Below are positions 19,396 through 31,260 of a stretch of 64,000 nt of DNA, one piece after another (the stretch's first letter is position 1; each line of letters begins with the position of its first letter). Location: assembly GCF_000182925.2 (NCBI RefSeq), contig NC_026505.1, positions 3,100,001-3,164,000 of the forward strand. The letters run 5' to 3'. The translations under genes were made by a program, and so were the position numbers. The notes beneath the pieces are model-generated. The model worked only from the letters and a program-made list of their open reading frames with translations. It did not search any database and was not told the origin of the DNA. Origin of the DNA: Neurospora crassa OR74A (Eukaryota; Ascomycota; Sordariomycetes; Sordariales; Sordariaceae).

Positions 19396-21700
19396 CTACG
19401 CGCCATTCCTATAAACCTGCGCGCCCTGGTTCCTAAACATAATGGTATCCCGCCTCTGCAACATCATCAGCGCCCTATTCAGCGCCACCTCGCTAAACCC
19501 TTTACCCTCCACCATTTCCCTGCGCAGGGTCGCCAAGCTGGTGCTCCAGCCGATGGGCAAGCGGCGCTTCAGCTCGGCCTCGACGCGGGACGTCTCCTCG
19601 TTCAACTCCCGATTGCTGCCCGTGCTGCCACCTTGGTTGACGGCGTCCATGGTCGAGCACAGGAATAGCCGGATGGCCTCGTCCACGTGCTTCTCCGTCG
19701 CGACGGGCGAGAGCGTCAGCTTGGCGAGCGACTCGGTGATGCGCACAATGGCTTCGAGCTGGCGGACCGTGATGGGAATCGAGGAGCGCGCGTTGGCTTC
19801 AAGCTCTGAGGCGTGCACTTGCTTGCGGATGGCGACGAAGTGCGAGGAGAGCTTCTCGGCGGCTTCCGGAGAGAGGCGCGGGGCGCAGCGGCTGGAGGAG
19901 CGACAATGTCAGTTTTTATGTGTCTAAGGTGGTAGATAGGAGCATAAACAACTTACGATCGGCAATAGCTGATGTACCGCCTCATCTTCTCGACCGGGAT
20001 CTCTGCCTCAATCCGCTCCTCGACACCACGACCACCCATATGGATACCCATAACGTGCTTGGCGATGCGCTCATCACGGCCGCGCTCGTGCTCATCCTTG
20101 ACGATGAAGATCATGTCGAAACGCGACAAGATGGTGGTCTGAAAGTCGATGTTCTCGCCCGGGGTCTTCATGTCGTCGTAGCGGCCAAAGATGGGGTTAG
20201 CGGCGGCCAAGACCGAAGTTCGAGCATTGAGGATCGTGGTGATGCCGGCCTTGGCGATGGAAATGGTTTGTTGCTCCATAGCTTCGTGTATTGCCACTCT
20301 GTCCTCATCGCGCATCTTGTCGAACTCATCGATACAGACGACACCGCCGTCAGCGAGAACCATGGCACCGCCTTCGAGGTAGAACTCGCGCGTGGAAGCG
20401 TCACGCTGGACGGAAGCCGTCAAACCGGCGGCGGAGGAACCCTTGCCGGAGGTGTAGATGGCGATAGGAGCGACTTTTTCGACGAACTTGAGCAGTTGTG
20501 ACTTGGCCGTACCGGGATCACCAAGCATGAGGACGTTGATATCACCACGAAGCCTCATGCCATCTGGAAGGATCTTCTTGGAGCCACCCATGAGTAAACA
20601 GAGGATAGCCTTTTTGATATCCTTATTTCCATAGATGGACGGCGCGATGCATTCGGCCATGACATTGTAGAGATCTGGACGACGGCTAAGCTCAAGGAAC
20701 TCCTGCTCTTCCTCCTCGGAAAAGACAGCCAGACCCTTGGCTGTTTGGTCAATGTCTGTCTGGATACCGACTGCGCGGAGATAGGGTGTGCGAATGGCGA
20801 CGGCGCCGCTTGTGGACTTCTTGTTGCCTCCACTTTGGTATATAGAAAAAATACCCATGACGGTACACCTTGAGCCGGGCACCACGCGGTTCGTGAGGTA
20901 GCGGTCGGCGGAAATCAGGACATGGCGGGGCAGTTCACCGACGGGAACTTGGTCTGGAGCTTCCTGAAGCTTGATAATTTGCTGATCGACGAATCTGGAC
21001 TTTTCATGTTGTACAAAGTAGGGATCCATTGGGCACTTCTCGCCAGGGTCCCCAGGTGCCCTGATTCTGCCACATGTCCTGGGAAGGGTAGCGCCACTGA
21101 AGCCGCCGGATACGTGAACGTGTTGGACGTGGCCGCAGTTGCGGCACTGGACGTGGAGCTCAGTCGCCTTGGACGACATTACCGAGGCACCAATGACGAT
21201 ACCAGGTACCCGGACCAGCCGGGAGATTGTAAGGGAGTCGAGGTTACGGATAGAAACATCTTCGGCGTTGGAGTGTAGAAGCAGTTGGTGGTCGGGCAGG
21301 TCTATCTTGGGTTCGTTTGGGAAGACGATTCGGTGTGTGCAGCGCTTCAGAGCGGCCTCGAACAGAGGGATAATCTCGGCGGGTTCGGTGACTAGTCTAT
21401 GGGCAATTTCTTCATTGAATTTGATCAAGTCGCCAATGTTGACATCGCAGTAGTATTTCTTTAGAAGGGCATTTTCTCGTAGTTGGTCTCTGGAAGGAGT
21501 AATGTTAACAGGAAGCTCGACAGAGGACAGGAGTATGCTACACAGAGTACGAACCTGTAGATAAAGCTGTTATCTAGTCGGAAGTCGAGAATGAAAGCCT
21601 CGAGCTGGGCGCGAATGTGCTGGTTGCTGTCCTCCTCTGGTACATATGAAGAAGCAGCGCCGGCGTAGGTCCGGGCTGAGAAGACGGACTGATAATCCAT
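19396..21700 (-). CDS. mcm5: MCM5, subunit of the MCM2-7 replicative helicase
   Basis: MCM5 is one of six AAA+ subunits of the ring that licenses origins and unwinds DNA. Exons 21700-21555, 21489-19957 and 19891-19396, with two 65-nt introns, encode 724 aa, normal for the family. The N-terminal domain has a C4 zinc finger (CRNC...TC...KC). The ATPase core shows Walker [13 protein letters not shown] at about residue 370, Walker [10 protein letters not shown], and the arginine finger SRFDMIF at about residue 502. A winged-helix C terminus follows ([16 protein letters not shown]). The MCM5-specific [14 protein letters not shown] segment spans the last intron and confirms that splice. It is divergent to vps54. 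Confidence 0.97.
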
Positions 21701-22607
21701 AGCTGACGGTGGCTTGGTATGTGATTGTTTTGTTTACTCGCGTGCACTGGCCGTAGATGTTCGCACCGGGAGAATTGTAGAAAATAGCAGAGAAGGGAGG
21801 GGTTGTTGGGGGCAGAAAGACAACTAACAGAGGGAGAATCCAAAATGGCAAAACATGTGCGAAAACCGCGACGCGAGAAACATTGATACTGCACACCCAA
21901 GACGCGATTTTTGGCAGGGGTTTTAATGGGCACCCCACTTGTAGCTGAATGGCAGGTACCTGACGGCTCAGCAGGCAGGCCCCCTGAAGTGCGGAGGAAA
22001 AGGAGTGCTTAAAAGGATATCCAGCTAGGGGGGGTTCACCCTCCAGACACTTTTGCAGCAACCGGTGCAAGACCCAGCTTTGTGGCCCGCTCAAATACAT
22101 ACCACAGTATACTTACTGCGTAGGTAATCATCAGTGGCGGGCGGAGCTTCATTCAACTGCGCTACGTATCCCGAACAAGGGTCCTGTGGGATCCAATGCC
22201 CGCTGCGTGGCTTCCGCTGTGAATTGGGGGGACCTTGACATTCGACAGGCAGCTCCGAGTCCCTGACCTCAACACCTGCTCGCGTCGAGACTACAGCTTT
22301 GCGCCTCTTCTTGGCCATCTTCTGTGGAAAATACAATCTGGTTCTTGTCTTGTTCTCGTTTCGCTATGATACCCCCGTGACCCTTCGCAGTAACCGCCCA
22401 TACTCTGGACCACGATAGCCTCAACGCCACCTACCTTGGTTGCTTCCCTTGGCCTGCCGGCCCGCGCCTACAGCTCGATAGACTAATACCGATTACCGAA
22501 CCCCCTCCCCATCTTCCCACGTCGCCAATCCACCGGCGCATGACCAACGGCCATTTCGTCTTCCCCTGAGCTTAGGCCTAGGACTTCCGGGAGACTTATG
22601 AGCCATC
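21701..22607. other. Divergent region between mcm5 and vps54
   Basis: This is 907 bp between the two starts. It contains one possible small minus-strand open frame, listed separately, and the leaders of both genes. Short out-of-frame ATGs precede the vps54 start at about 22540 and 22598. Confidence 0.45.
22110..22318 (-). CDS. Possible small gene or leader ORF upstream of mcm5 (uncertain)
   Basis: From the ATG at 22318 the frame begins MAKKRRKAVVSTRAG and runs about 70 codons. It then meets a perfect donor (A|GTAAGTAT) at about 22109. It could be a first exon of a small unrecognised protein with a basic N terminus, or a spliced 5' leader of mcm5. I recognise no family. The downstream exon is not clear; an acceptor near 22000 (CTTCAG) would keep a frame open that runs into the mcm5 region, which is not convincing. 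Confidence 0.22.
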
Positions 22608-25600
22608 ATGTTCTCCAACCAGGGTGCTCGCAAGTCGGTCGATAGTCTTTCGCCAATACCCGATGCCGGGCGGTTTGGCGACTTTCCTTTCCACGGGTGC
22701 GATGCGCTTTGTCTGTCCATGCCCTTTCCGTAATATACACTAACATCTCCTTGAAGGAGAGGCTCACGCAGTCCGAGCCGCCCGTTCCATTCTCGACGGG
22801 ATTCGACGGCGGGCTCCATACACTCCATCGGTGGCTCTCTCGACAGTTCCACTGGTACCTGGGGTGACGCCGTCCTAGAGTCCGGTCAGAACGCCATCTC
22901 AACCCTGCTCCAACCGCCCATAGTCCGAACCGGCCTCCTTCCCCATACCTCAGCACCCGCTTCCACTGCGCATAAGCCTCCGACTGCTCGAGACATTCCA
23001 CCTGTCACGCTCACCAATGTCCCTCGCATTGACAATTCCGAATTCACACAATATCTCACCCAAGTCGGCGCGTTATACGAACAATTACGACGGGTTCAGG
23101 CAGACGAAGAAGAGGCATCTGGTACTCACAGCAGACGAGGTAGCAAGGCGGACGCAACCTCAGCCGAGGATGGCCACCTACGACCGGGCAAACGATCTGG
23201 CGCATCCAGGAGGGCATCCAGCTCATCCATTACGTCCATATCATCGATAGAAGCCCCGGGTCCCGCTCGACGCAGCTCAAGCTACAGGAAAGCGGCATCG
23301 CAAGGTCCTCCACCATTATCCACCATTCCCGTGGTATACTTTGACGAAGACTTTCACCTCGAGAACCCCCGAACTTTCGATGTCGTCAGTGAGCGATCCG
23401 AAGTGGTACGACCCGCGCCGGGATCCGATGACCGAGCGCACCACAATGGGCAGGTCTCCGCGCCTCGGAAGGCTCTTGCGACAAATGCCATCTTGCAGGA
23501 GAAGCTGTCATGGTATATGGACACCGTCGAAATGCACCTTATCCAGTCGATTTCAACCGCGTCAACCACCTTTTTCACTGCGCTGGGGTCTCTTAGGGAA
23601 CTGCATTCAGAAGCCGCAGACTCCGTGGACAGAATCAAGACACTGAGGAGAGAGCTAGAGAATTTGGATGAGGAGATTGCAACCAGGGGTTTGGATATCG
23701 TGCACCAACGGCGGAGACGGGAGAACATCCAACGATTGCACGATGCAGTCATGCAGCTTCGGGAAGTGGTTGAAGGAGTGGCTGTATGCGAATCGCTGGT
23801 AGATTCGGGCGAGGTGGACGCAGCGCTTGACAACATTGACGCTTTGGAAAAACTGATTGCTGGAGAAGAGGGGGCTTCGCACAATGGTCGTCCCGGGATG
23901 GAGTTGAGAGATCTCAGGGGCACCACTGCGCTTCAAGGTGTACACACCGACATGAGGACTCTTCGGCAACGCATCGGCAAAACCTACGAAGAGAGGTTTA
24001 TAACTCTCCTAATACGTGACATCCAGCGCCACGTTGCACACGTCTCAAACCAGGAGGTTCTGATGCGGTGGAGCAGTGCTTCAATACGTGCACGAGGGGG
24101 CCACAACCGCGAGCCCTCGAACCGCGAGCCCTCGGCTTTTCCCTCGTACCTGACATCAACAGACGGTTTGCGATCGGAACTTCTGGTTAGTCTGACTGGC
24201 TTACACAGGGCCAAGTTCCTTACAGCCGCTGCGACAGCTTATAGAGAGACAGCTCTGCGTGAGATCAAAAACCTCATCCGCAGGCCTCTGCCAAGTTCGA
24301 GCGATGATGATAATGAGTCTATGATGTCCGCATCAACAATGACAGGGGCCAAGCAACGCTCTCAACAGGAACGTTCCTCCATCCTGGCTCGGAACCTGCG
24401 TGCCTTGGAACCCCGGGACGCGGAGGGGCTGCTAATCAAGATCTACATCGGAGTAACTGAAACACTAAGGCGACTGGATACACAAGCAAAGGTATTGTTA
24501 GATGTCGCAAGTTCTCTCGGCGACTCGGATCCAACTAGTGGGCTCAGGTCTCCTCCACCTTTTAGCCCTACAGGCAGGCGTTTGTCGACGGCAGCCCTGG
24601 AGGCCCAAGAAGAGATTCATACAGCCCTCGATCTTCCAAACCTTCTTGGGCAGGCCGTTGATATTGCTCAGGATAAAGTCGTACGACTATTGAAAGTTAG
24701 GTCGGAACAGAGCACGCGTCTAACGCTCGAATGGTTCCTTCGATACTTCACTCTCAACCTCCATTTCGCCAATGAGTGCGAGGCCATTTCAGGCCGAAGT
24801 GGGACATCGTTGAAGAATCTTGTCAATGGTCACATCAAGGAATTTGTTCAGCGTCACGGCGACGCCGAGAAGCAGAAACTTGCCCAAGGCATGGAGAGTG
24901 ATCAGTGGGCAAGTCAGGATTTTACCGAAAAAGACACCGAGCTTCTCAACCGCATATTGGAAATGAGCACACGAGATGCGGCCATTTGGGCAGAAGCAAC
25001 CAAAATTTGGATTCCACCCTCCGACGACGAGAATGTTGGCAGCGTTGCTACTCCTGTCCCTGAAGCGCAGGCCAACGGTGACTCTGGAGACAAGGCCGCT
25101 GAAGCACAGGCGAACGGGGCTTCCAAGTCCAAGGCACGCGCTGCGGTCGTCGACTCTGAGACATTCCTTCTCCCCAAGTCCGCGATATTGTGCATGAATG
25201 GCATGGCTCAGTTTATCCACCTTATTGTCGGCATTCCCTCCATGACGGCCGATGTGTCGTCCTCTCTCATTGCTTACCTTCAGCTCTTTAACTCACGCTG
25301 CAAGCAACTCATTCTAGGTGCAGGGGCACTCATGTCCGCTGGCCTGAAGAATATCACCACGCGCCATCTTGCTGTAGCGTCGCAGGCACTAGCCTTCATC
25401 GCCGCAACGATCCCCCATGTGCGTGAGTTCGTCCGCCGTCATTGCGGAAACAATCTTGTCTCTGGTGTGATGGCAGATTTCGACAAAGTCAGGCGGGACT
25501 TCCAAGAGCACCAGAATATCATCTACAATAAACTAGTCGAGATCATGACTGGCCGAGCAGTTCTCGCCTCTAGGAAGATGAGGGCAACCAACTGGGATGC

Positions 25601-26221
25601 CGGGTCCCCAGCGGCGCACGAGTACATGGAGACACTGGCCAAGGAAACCACCACGCTTCACCGCAACTTGACTAGACAGCTACCCGAGGGAACGGTGCGC
25701 ATGATCATGATGCTGGTGTTCAAGAACTACAAAGACACCTTTGGCTCGACGTTCAAGGGATTGGAGCCCACCACGGAGGCCGGGAAGGAGAGGTAATTCT
25801 TTTTCATGCCATCATATTAAACTTGAAAGAAGCAATGCTAACATACAGGCTATCCAGCATGCTGCGTGATGTCGAATACTTTGATTCTCGCCTGAACAAG
25901 CTCGACGGGTTCGAGGATACGGGCCAGCACCTTATCAACATTGTCAAAGCCAAGGAGATCAGGAAAGCCCCATCTCGGCCCACATCGCTCACCCCGTCCC
26001 ATCCTCCGTCTCGCGGTCCGTCCCGAGCTCCATCCCCTGCGCTCGCTCCCGGTTCTCGTGCCGGATCTCGCGCCGGGTCCCGCGCCGGATCTCGAGCTGG
26101 ATCGCGGGCAGGATCTCGTGCGCCAACGCCAACACCAACTCAAACATTAACGGGAAGAAGCTCCGCTGAAATCATAGCAGAAGTTAGTGCCGCTGCTGAA
26201 GCAGGGGGGTATGGAAGGTAA
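22608..26221 (+). CDS. vps54: VPS54, subunit of the GARP tethering complex
   Basis: VPS54 with VPS51, 52 and 53 tethers endosome-derived vesicles at the trans-Golgi. Exons 22608-22696, 22757-25792 and 25849-26221 encode 1165 aa. Intron 1 (60 nt) has the weak donor GTGCGA but a good branch (CACTAAC); intron 2 is 56 nt. The N terminus MFSNQGARKSVDSLSPIPD and NAISTLLQPPIVRTGLLPH fit what I remember of filamentous-fungal orthologues. The coiled-coil Vps54 N domain lies at about residues 275-420 (FFTALGSLRELHSEAADSV). A Ser-rich linker and the helical C-terminal domain follow. The last exon ends in Pro/Ser/Arg-rich tail with six GSRA repeats, then a final SSAEIIAEVSAAAEAGGYGR. The exact first exon is the least sure part. 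Confidence 0.92.
26051..26122 (+). repeat. Six tandem 12-bp units coding GSRA in vps54
   Basis: The units vary at third positions and a few others, so the repeat is older than a fresh slippage event while the GSRA peptide is kept. It sits in the disordered C-terminal tail of VPS54. Confidence 0.9.
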
Positions 26222-28641
26222 TGTGAAATGGGAAACGGTTGAGGACTATGCGTCTAGAAAGGAAGAAAAAAAGTATTCATACTGATGAACAAGGCGTTTT
26301 ACCTCAAAATGTCGCAACTTGAATGACCAAAGTTGCCGCTAGTAAACTTAATAATACAGCTCGCTAGCGACAGAGAGATTGGTCAGACATGATTCCCATT
26401 GAGATCCCATTGTTACACAGTAATAAAGAGCTTTTTTTAACGTGACGAACCATGCTTTCATGATCGGAGCGAAGTAACGTGATGCAGATAACACTTCTCG
26501 ATGTGTCCATGCTCTTACGGCGATGTGAACATCTTGGGGAGTTTCGCGGGAGTCGATCATTGGAAGGGGGGCGCGTGGATTGTCTCTGGATAGCTCGCTG
26601 TTCTACTTTTCTCATGCTCTTCTACTCATACTCGACTTACTTTGGCTCTCTTCTTTATCCATTCATTCTTTCATTCACTTACCCGTCCATGCCTCACTCT
26701 TTCATCCCTTCTATTCATTCCCTGCTTCTTCTAGTGTAGTGCCTCAGCGGGCTTTCCACCGGCAGAACCTTCATTCCTTCAGTGGGGACCATCTAAGCCC
26801 CTAGTTCAGTATCCTCCAACAACTCTCAGTAGCCGACGTAGTAGGTGTGCTGAGAACTAGAGAGAACGGTGGGTGTTTTCAGAGGTATACAGCTGGCCTC
26901 AAGTTCAACGACAGGCTTGGGCAGCTGGGCTTTTTGTATGCGTACCTTGGTCAATTTCCTTTTCTTTCTTCCTTTTCCCTCTTTTTATTAAAAAAAAAGA
27001 AAAAGAAAAACAAAAGAAGAAAAAAAAAAGCCCCTTCGGTCTAGTGTACTCGCCGAAGACCGTTATGATGGCACCGCTGTGCACATCTCACCAACACTCC
27101 AACTCATGCATGAATCAACTGGCATCCGCACCATCAGAAAACAGGTCCTCATCTTCAGCTGCCTTCTTCCTTCCCATACATTGTTTCCAACATATCTCAT
27201 TGTCGTACTTTCCGCTGTTACATAACGAACATAGCTACAGCCAGCCGGAGCTCTTCGGCCGAGTCCGTCTCCCACCAAAGCCGATCAATCCCTCTCTCTG
27301 GGCATCTTTCATCTACCCCTTTTTCTCGCCTGCCTGCGTTTCACCTATAAAGCAAGTGTTTACTTTCAAGCATGCATGACAATGGTTTCGCAAGCATGCT
27401 ATGCTAGATGACGATGCATGTCGCTAACCCCCTCTTATGCGCTTCTTGCTCGCTAACCGTGGTGCGTTCAGTTCATGTACCATTCATTTTCTAGGAACAC
27501 TTTTGTGAAGTGGAAGTGTAATACTAAGGGGCGTAGACCCTTCCGAAGCCCGGAGTAAGAGCGGTGGTCGGATGTTCGGTCAAGAAGCTGTATGATCAGC
27601 TGCTCAGCCGTGTCGTTCGTTCGAAATTTGGTCAACATGGTTCCCAATGTGGTGCCAAAGGCTTGGGTTTTGTTGATTTTGTTGATTTTTTCTTTCTTAC
27701 TCCCCTCTTCATGCTCGGTACATATCTTCTGCATACCTTCTCAGTTGGTACCTTGATCATAGAGGTTGGGGTCTCAAAACCAAGGAACTCGTAACGGTGC
27801 GTGAAGAAATGCAAATGCAAACGAAAGGAAAGAGTGATGCACCTGAACCTTGGTTTCCTGCCGTCAAGACTCTCTTTTTTTTTTGTTCTTTGCACTGGCA
27901 GAGGTCAGAGCAAAGATCAATGAAGGGCAGAAACAGCTTGACAATTCCCACATTGGATCGTCACTTGCTAATTTCAAACCCGTAACTGCCGTCTTAAGGC
28001 GTGGAGTGTAAGTGAAACCTTTGTCATGTTAACTTGTCATTAGTGGGAACAGCTGTCTGTATTTGTTATCCAACGAAGAATAAGAAGAAAAACATTAAAA
28101 ATCCTAGGGTCTAGCGATATGATATTGTTCGTAAATCTAACTTAGTCACACAATTCTCCCTCATATGTCCCTATATACACTTTTCTGCCCGAGAGTCTTG
28201 TAACCCCGCCGTGGAAAGTGAACAAATAACCATACTGTATCGTTTATCCTCCATTGAAAAGCAGTCCTGTTTTGCCTGTTACTTTTCCTGACTCTCCGAG
28301 GCATGTACTACAGAAAGTTTCTTTCGCCAAATCCAGGTCTAGAGTAAATCATTAAGTACATGTGTTACCTTATCGAACCTCGCCGTGACTCGGTGATCTA
28401 TCCACACACAACCCGTGACTCCAAGCCAATCAGGAAAAAAAAGGGCGAGAGTCGATTGTCGGCTGTTTCTTTTGCTGTTCAACAATGACGACTAGTTAGA
28501 GACCGTCTGCTGCTCGGTGGCGTTATGGCTATGGCTCCGGCCATAGTTGGCTGTCAAATCGGGAGTTGAGGTCTGTTTCTTGATTAGAGTCACAAAGAGT
28601 CCGATGGGTGTATGTTGTCTCGTCGATGCCGGCCGGATTGG
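26222..28641. other. 2.4-kb intergenic region between converging vps54 and a secreted-protein gene
   Basis: No convincing protein gene is seen. The + strand is rich in pyrimidines at 26580-26740. A long pyrimidine tract (about 26954-26988) is followed at once by an A-rich purine tract (about 26990-27030), which could form an imperfect hairpin. Both 3' UTRs are expected. A non-coding transcript cannot be excluded. Confidence 0.45.
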
Positions 28642-29238
28642 CTACGCAGAGAGAGGAGCCCATTTCTTCGTCTCGTGGTCGTAAACCATGTGCCACTGAG
28701 CCAGGTGCGGGTTCTTTGACAGATCGGCGTTCCCAAGGGTACAATAGAACTTGTCGGACCAGGTGGCCGGTTTCGTCTGCAGGTCGTTGGGATGATAGTA
28801 GGTGTAGGGGCAGGGGAACTGAATGCACCCGCTGACCTCAGCGTTGGGGTCGTGAGCAGGCCAGAACTGCTTCACTCCGACGTTGTCGTTGGGGTTCTCG
28901 AGCGCTGAGACGTCGTAGTAACTTCCGTTCTCGAAGCCCTGGGACCGAATCTCGGCCAGCATTCCAGTACGATCCGGGGTACCGCCCGGGACAGAATAGA
29001 AATTGCCTTCCCAGCCCGAGGGAAGCTCGACGTTGATCTGAGCGAGTCCAGGGACATCGACTGGGGCAATGTCCGCAAGGCTGACATCGTTGCAAATTCC
29101 GTGGTCGTCATTTGTGCACTTAATCTTGTGCTTGGAAAAAATTGTGCGGTTATGTTCGTCAAGGGATACGAAGGTGATCGTGTTGGCTGCCACGAGGCTA
29201 AAAGCGGAGAGAGAAGCAAGAAGCTTATTAAGAAGCAT
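28642..29238 (-). CDS. Small secreted protein, 'DNase1'/thaumatin-like fungal family
   Basis: A 198-aa single-exon protein with a clear signal peptide (MLLNKLLASLSAFSLVAANT, cleavage after about residue 18). The mature part begins ITFVSLDEHNRTIFS and has LPSGWEGNFYSVPGG, MLAEIRSQGF, YYDVSALENPNDNVGVKQFWP and SGCIQFPC; paired cysteines suggest disulfides. N-glycosylation sequons are at NRT and NGS. I remember this pattern from widespread fungal secreted proteins often labelled 'DNase1 protein', with a thaumatin-like layout; the nuclease label has no visible catalytic support. A role in the cell wall or extracellular space is an inference. Confidence 0.8.
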   Translation of the reverse strand: MLLNKLLASLSAFSLVAANTITFVSLDEHNRTIFSKHKIKCTNDDHGICNDVSLADIAPVDVPGLAQINVELPSGWEGNFYSVPGGTPDRTGMLAEIRSQGFENGSYYDVSALENPNDNVGVKQFWPAHDPNAEVSGCIQFPCPYTYYHPNDLQTKPATWSDKFYCTLGNADLSKNPHLAQWHMVYDHETKKWAPLSA

Positions 29239-30915
29239 ATTGAGAGTTCTGTGAAAGGTTTCTTCTGTTGAGTTCGTGTCAGCTTGGAAGACGAGATCGT
29301 AGTGGACCTTGGATGTTCCAGTTGAGGATGGTGATTTGGAGAGAGAAAAGTGAGAGGGGGGCTCAATTATCTATACTCCATGTTCATTCTGACGATTATT
29401 CCTTTTTTTTTTCTTTTTCATTTCACCTGAAAATTCCGAGTTCTTCTTTTCGACCGGTGCGTGCCGTATACTCTCCGTAGAATTATCATTCAGCATGCAG
29501 AAATTGGCGAGCCGGGATGCAACAGATGCCGCAGGCTGCCCAAGTCTCGTTGAGAACCGAAGCCCAAGGGCTGCTCCTGATGCATGAATATCCGATCACT
29601 GCTCAAAACTGGCGGTTAGGAAGATCTCTGTGCCTGTCGCTCCTTGAAACCTCACAACAGTCGACGGTCTGGCTCAGCGGAGCGGTTTAAACTTTGCCTG
29701 AGAAGGACATTCCAGGTCCAGGCTCTCCCATGATATGCATCAAACTCGAATATATGAGAGCTTGGATTCCTGTCCGTTATTATAATGTGCTGTTATTGAT
29801 GAGCCACTTCGAGTTGCGGTACATCGGAATTCCGAGTGTATCGAGAGCATGCGCTTCCTATTTGTATGACCTGCCGGACCCGAGACTGGTGCTTGGGTAT
29901 TTCGTGGTAATCAAACCGTGTGAGGGGACTGTAGCTCTTCATGCCGATGATATTCTGAGATACTCATAGCGAGGGTGAATCTGGAGTGCGAAATGAAAGA
30001 AGAACGACATGTCGTCCAGCGCTGGTCAGCGTCACCTACATGCCAGCTGTTGCCGGCCCGTATTGGTGTATCTCGGTGAACTTTGATTGGACAGGCCAGC
30101 CAACTCACAGTTGATTAGCGCATACAGTTGGCTAAAAGTCGTGTTAGTTGATTGGGCAGAAGTGACCTGAGTTCCTATTTACCTCTACATATATGATCAC
30201 CGAACCTCCCTTGTTGAGTTTGTTGACGTTGTTGAGCAAGCCCTACTGAGATACAGGTGTTCCCAGTTGTAAGGCATGGACCGAGCTAATTTGAGACTGT
30301 TACAGGTGAGTTGTGCGCACGGAGGCTTCGAGGCTTCATCAGAACGTGCCTCCAAGTGGACATCGGCGATGCGTACTCGTTTCCTGCCATGTTAGTTGCT
30401 ATGATTTTTTCACGGAAAAAGATAATATTGCTGCAATCCGACAACAGAAGAGCTTGAGGAACAACACACGACTGGGTCGGTTGCAACCTCATATATAGAT
30501 GTTAACCACATTTCATGCAACCAAGTCTCATGAACTGGGATCGTCACTCCGCCTTGATGACCGTTACTTTGTGACCGCGTGATCTTTGAGAATGTACGGG
30601 AAGCTTGGAGCTTGACCATGGTCATCATGCTCTGCCATTGCTTTCACAGCATCTGTGATACCCAAAGCAGGTCTTGCACATCTTATACAACCAAAAATAG
30701 GAGGTGACAAGCAAAAGCGAAAATTCTCCCACCACGCTTGACCAAACCAAGGCTGCAGTGAAGATTTTGGAGGCATGCAGTCTGCAACAGGGCCAGAATA
30801 AACCAGGTTCAGGATGAGCATTATACACACTGCGCAAGACCAAGGTGTAAAGATACCTTGAGAGGCACACCAGCTACCCACACGCGCTCCGAGACCCAAA
30901 TAATGATGGGAATTT
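29239..30915. other. Intergenic region upstream of the secreted-protein gene, downstream of apc8
   Basis: Pyrimidine-rich stretch at about 29400-29440 in the promoter of the secreted-protein gene. No gene-like frame with recognisable content is seen; open frames here are short. No RNA gene is recognised. Confidence 0.45.
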
Positions 30916-31260
30916 TCATGCATTCGTAGGAGCACCGCCGTTATCATCATCGTCGTCGTCAACATCGTCATCATCGTATCCATCCGTCAGGTAGTCTTCG
31001 CCCGACCAATCATCGTGGCGATCATTTCCCCCATTCTCATCATCATCATCATCATCATCATCACTTTCCTGACTTGGATCCTCATATATACCACTTCCTT
31101 GGTCGGTCAATGGTGGTATGGTGCTGATGTTCTCGTAGTATCGTTGGGATCTTGGAACCCTCCTCAGCTTCGGTCCCCCGCCGCCGTTGCTACCAATACG
31201 AATCATTGCTGCCGACGGCAAGTACTCCTCAATATTGGGAAACGCCAAAGAAGGCGGCTT
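30916..31260 (-). other. 114-codon open frame directly after, and in frame with, the apc8 stop
   Basis: After the TAG of apc8 the same frame stays open for 114 codons to a TGA at 30916-30918. It has no ATG at its beginning (its first Met is about 18 codons in). The content is partly ordered-looking (AFPNIEEYLPSAAMIRIG, then RRVPRSQRYYENISTIPPL) and ends in Asp-rich runs encoded by a GAT repeat. It may be a readthrough extension, a former C terminus cut off by a new stop, or chance helped by the repeat. It is not an independent gene. Confidence 0.35.
31036..31063. repeat. ATC/GAT trinucleotide repeat
   Basis: About nine ATC units on the + strand read as poly-Asp on the minus strand, in the open frame that follows the apc8 stop. 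Confidence 0.85.

Noticed and set aside
19920-20501. 193-codon plus-strand frame inside mcm5
   Set aside because: Antisense shadow of the conserved MCM ATPase domain; valine/leucine-rich composition typical of reverse-strand reading.
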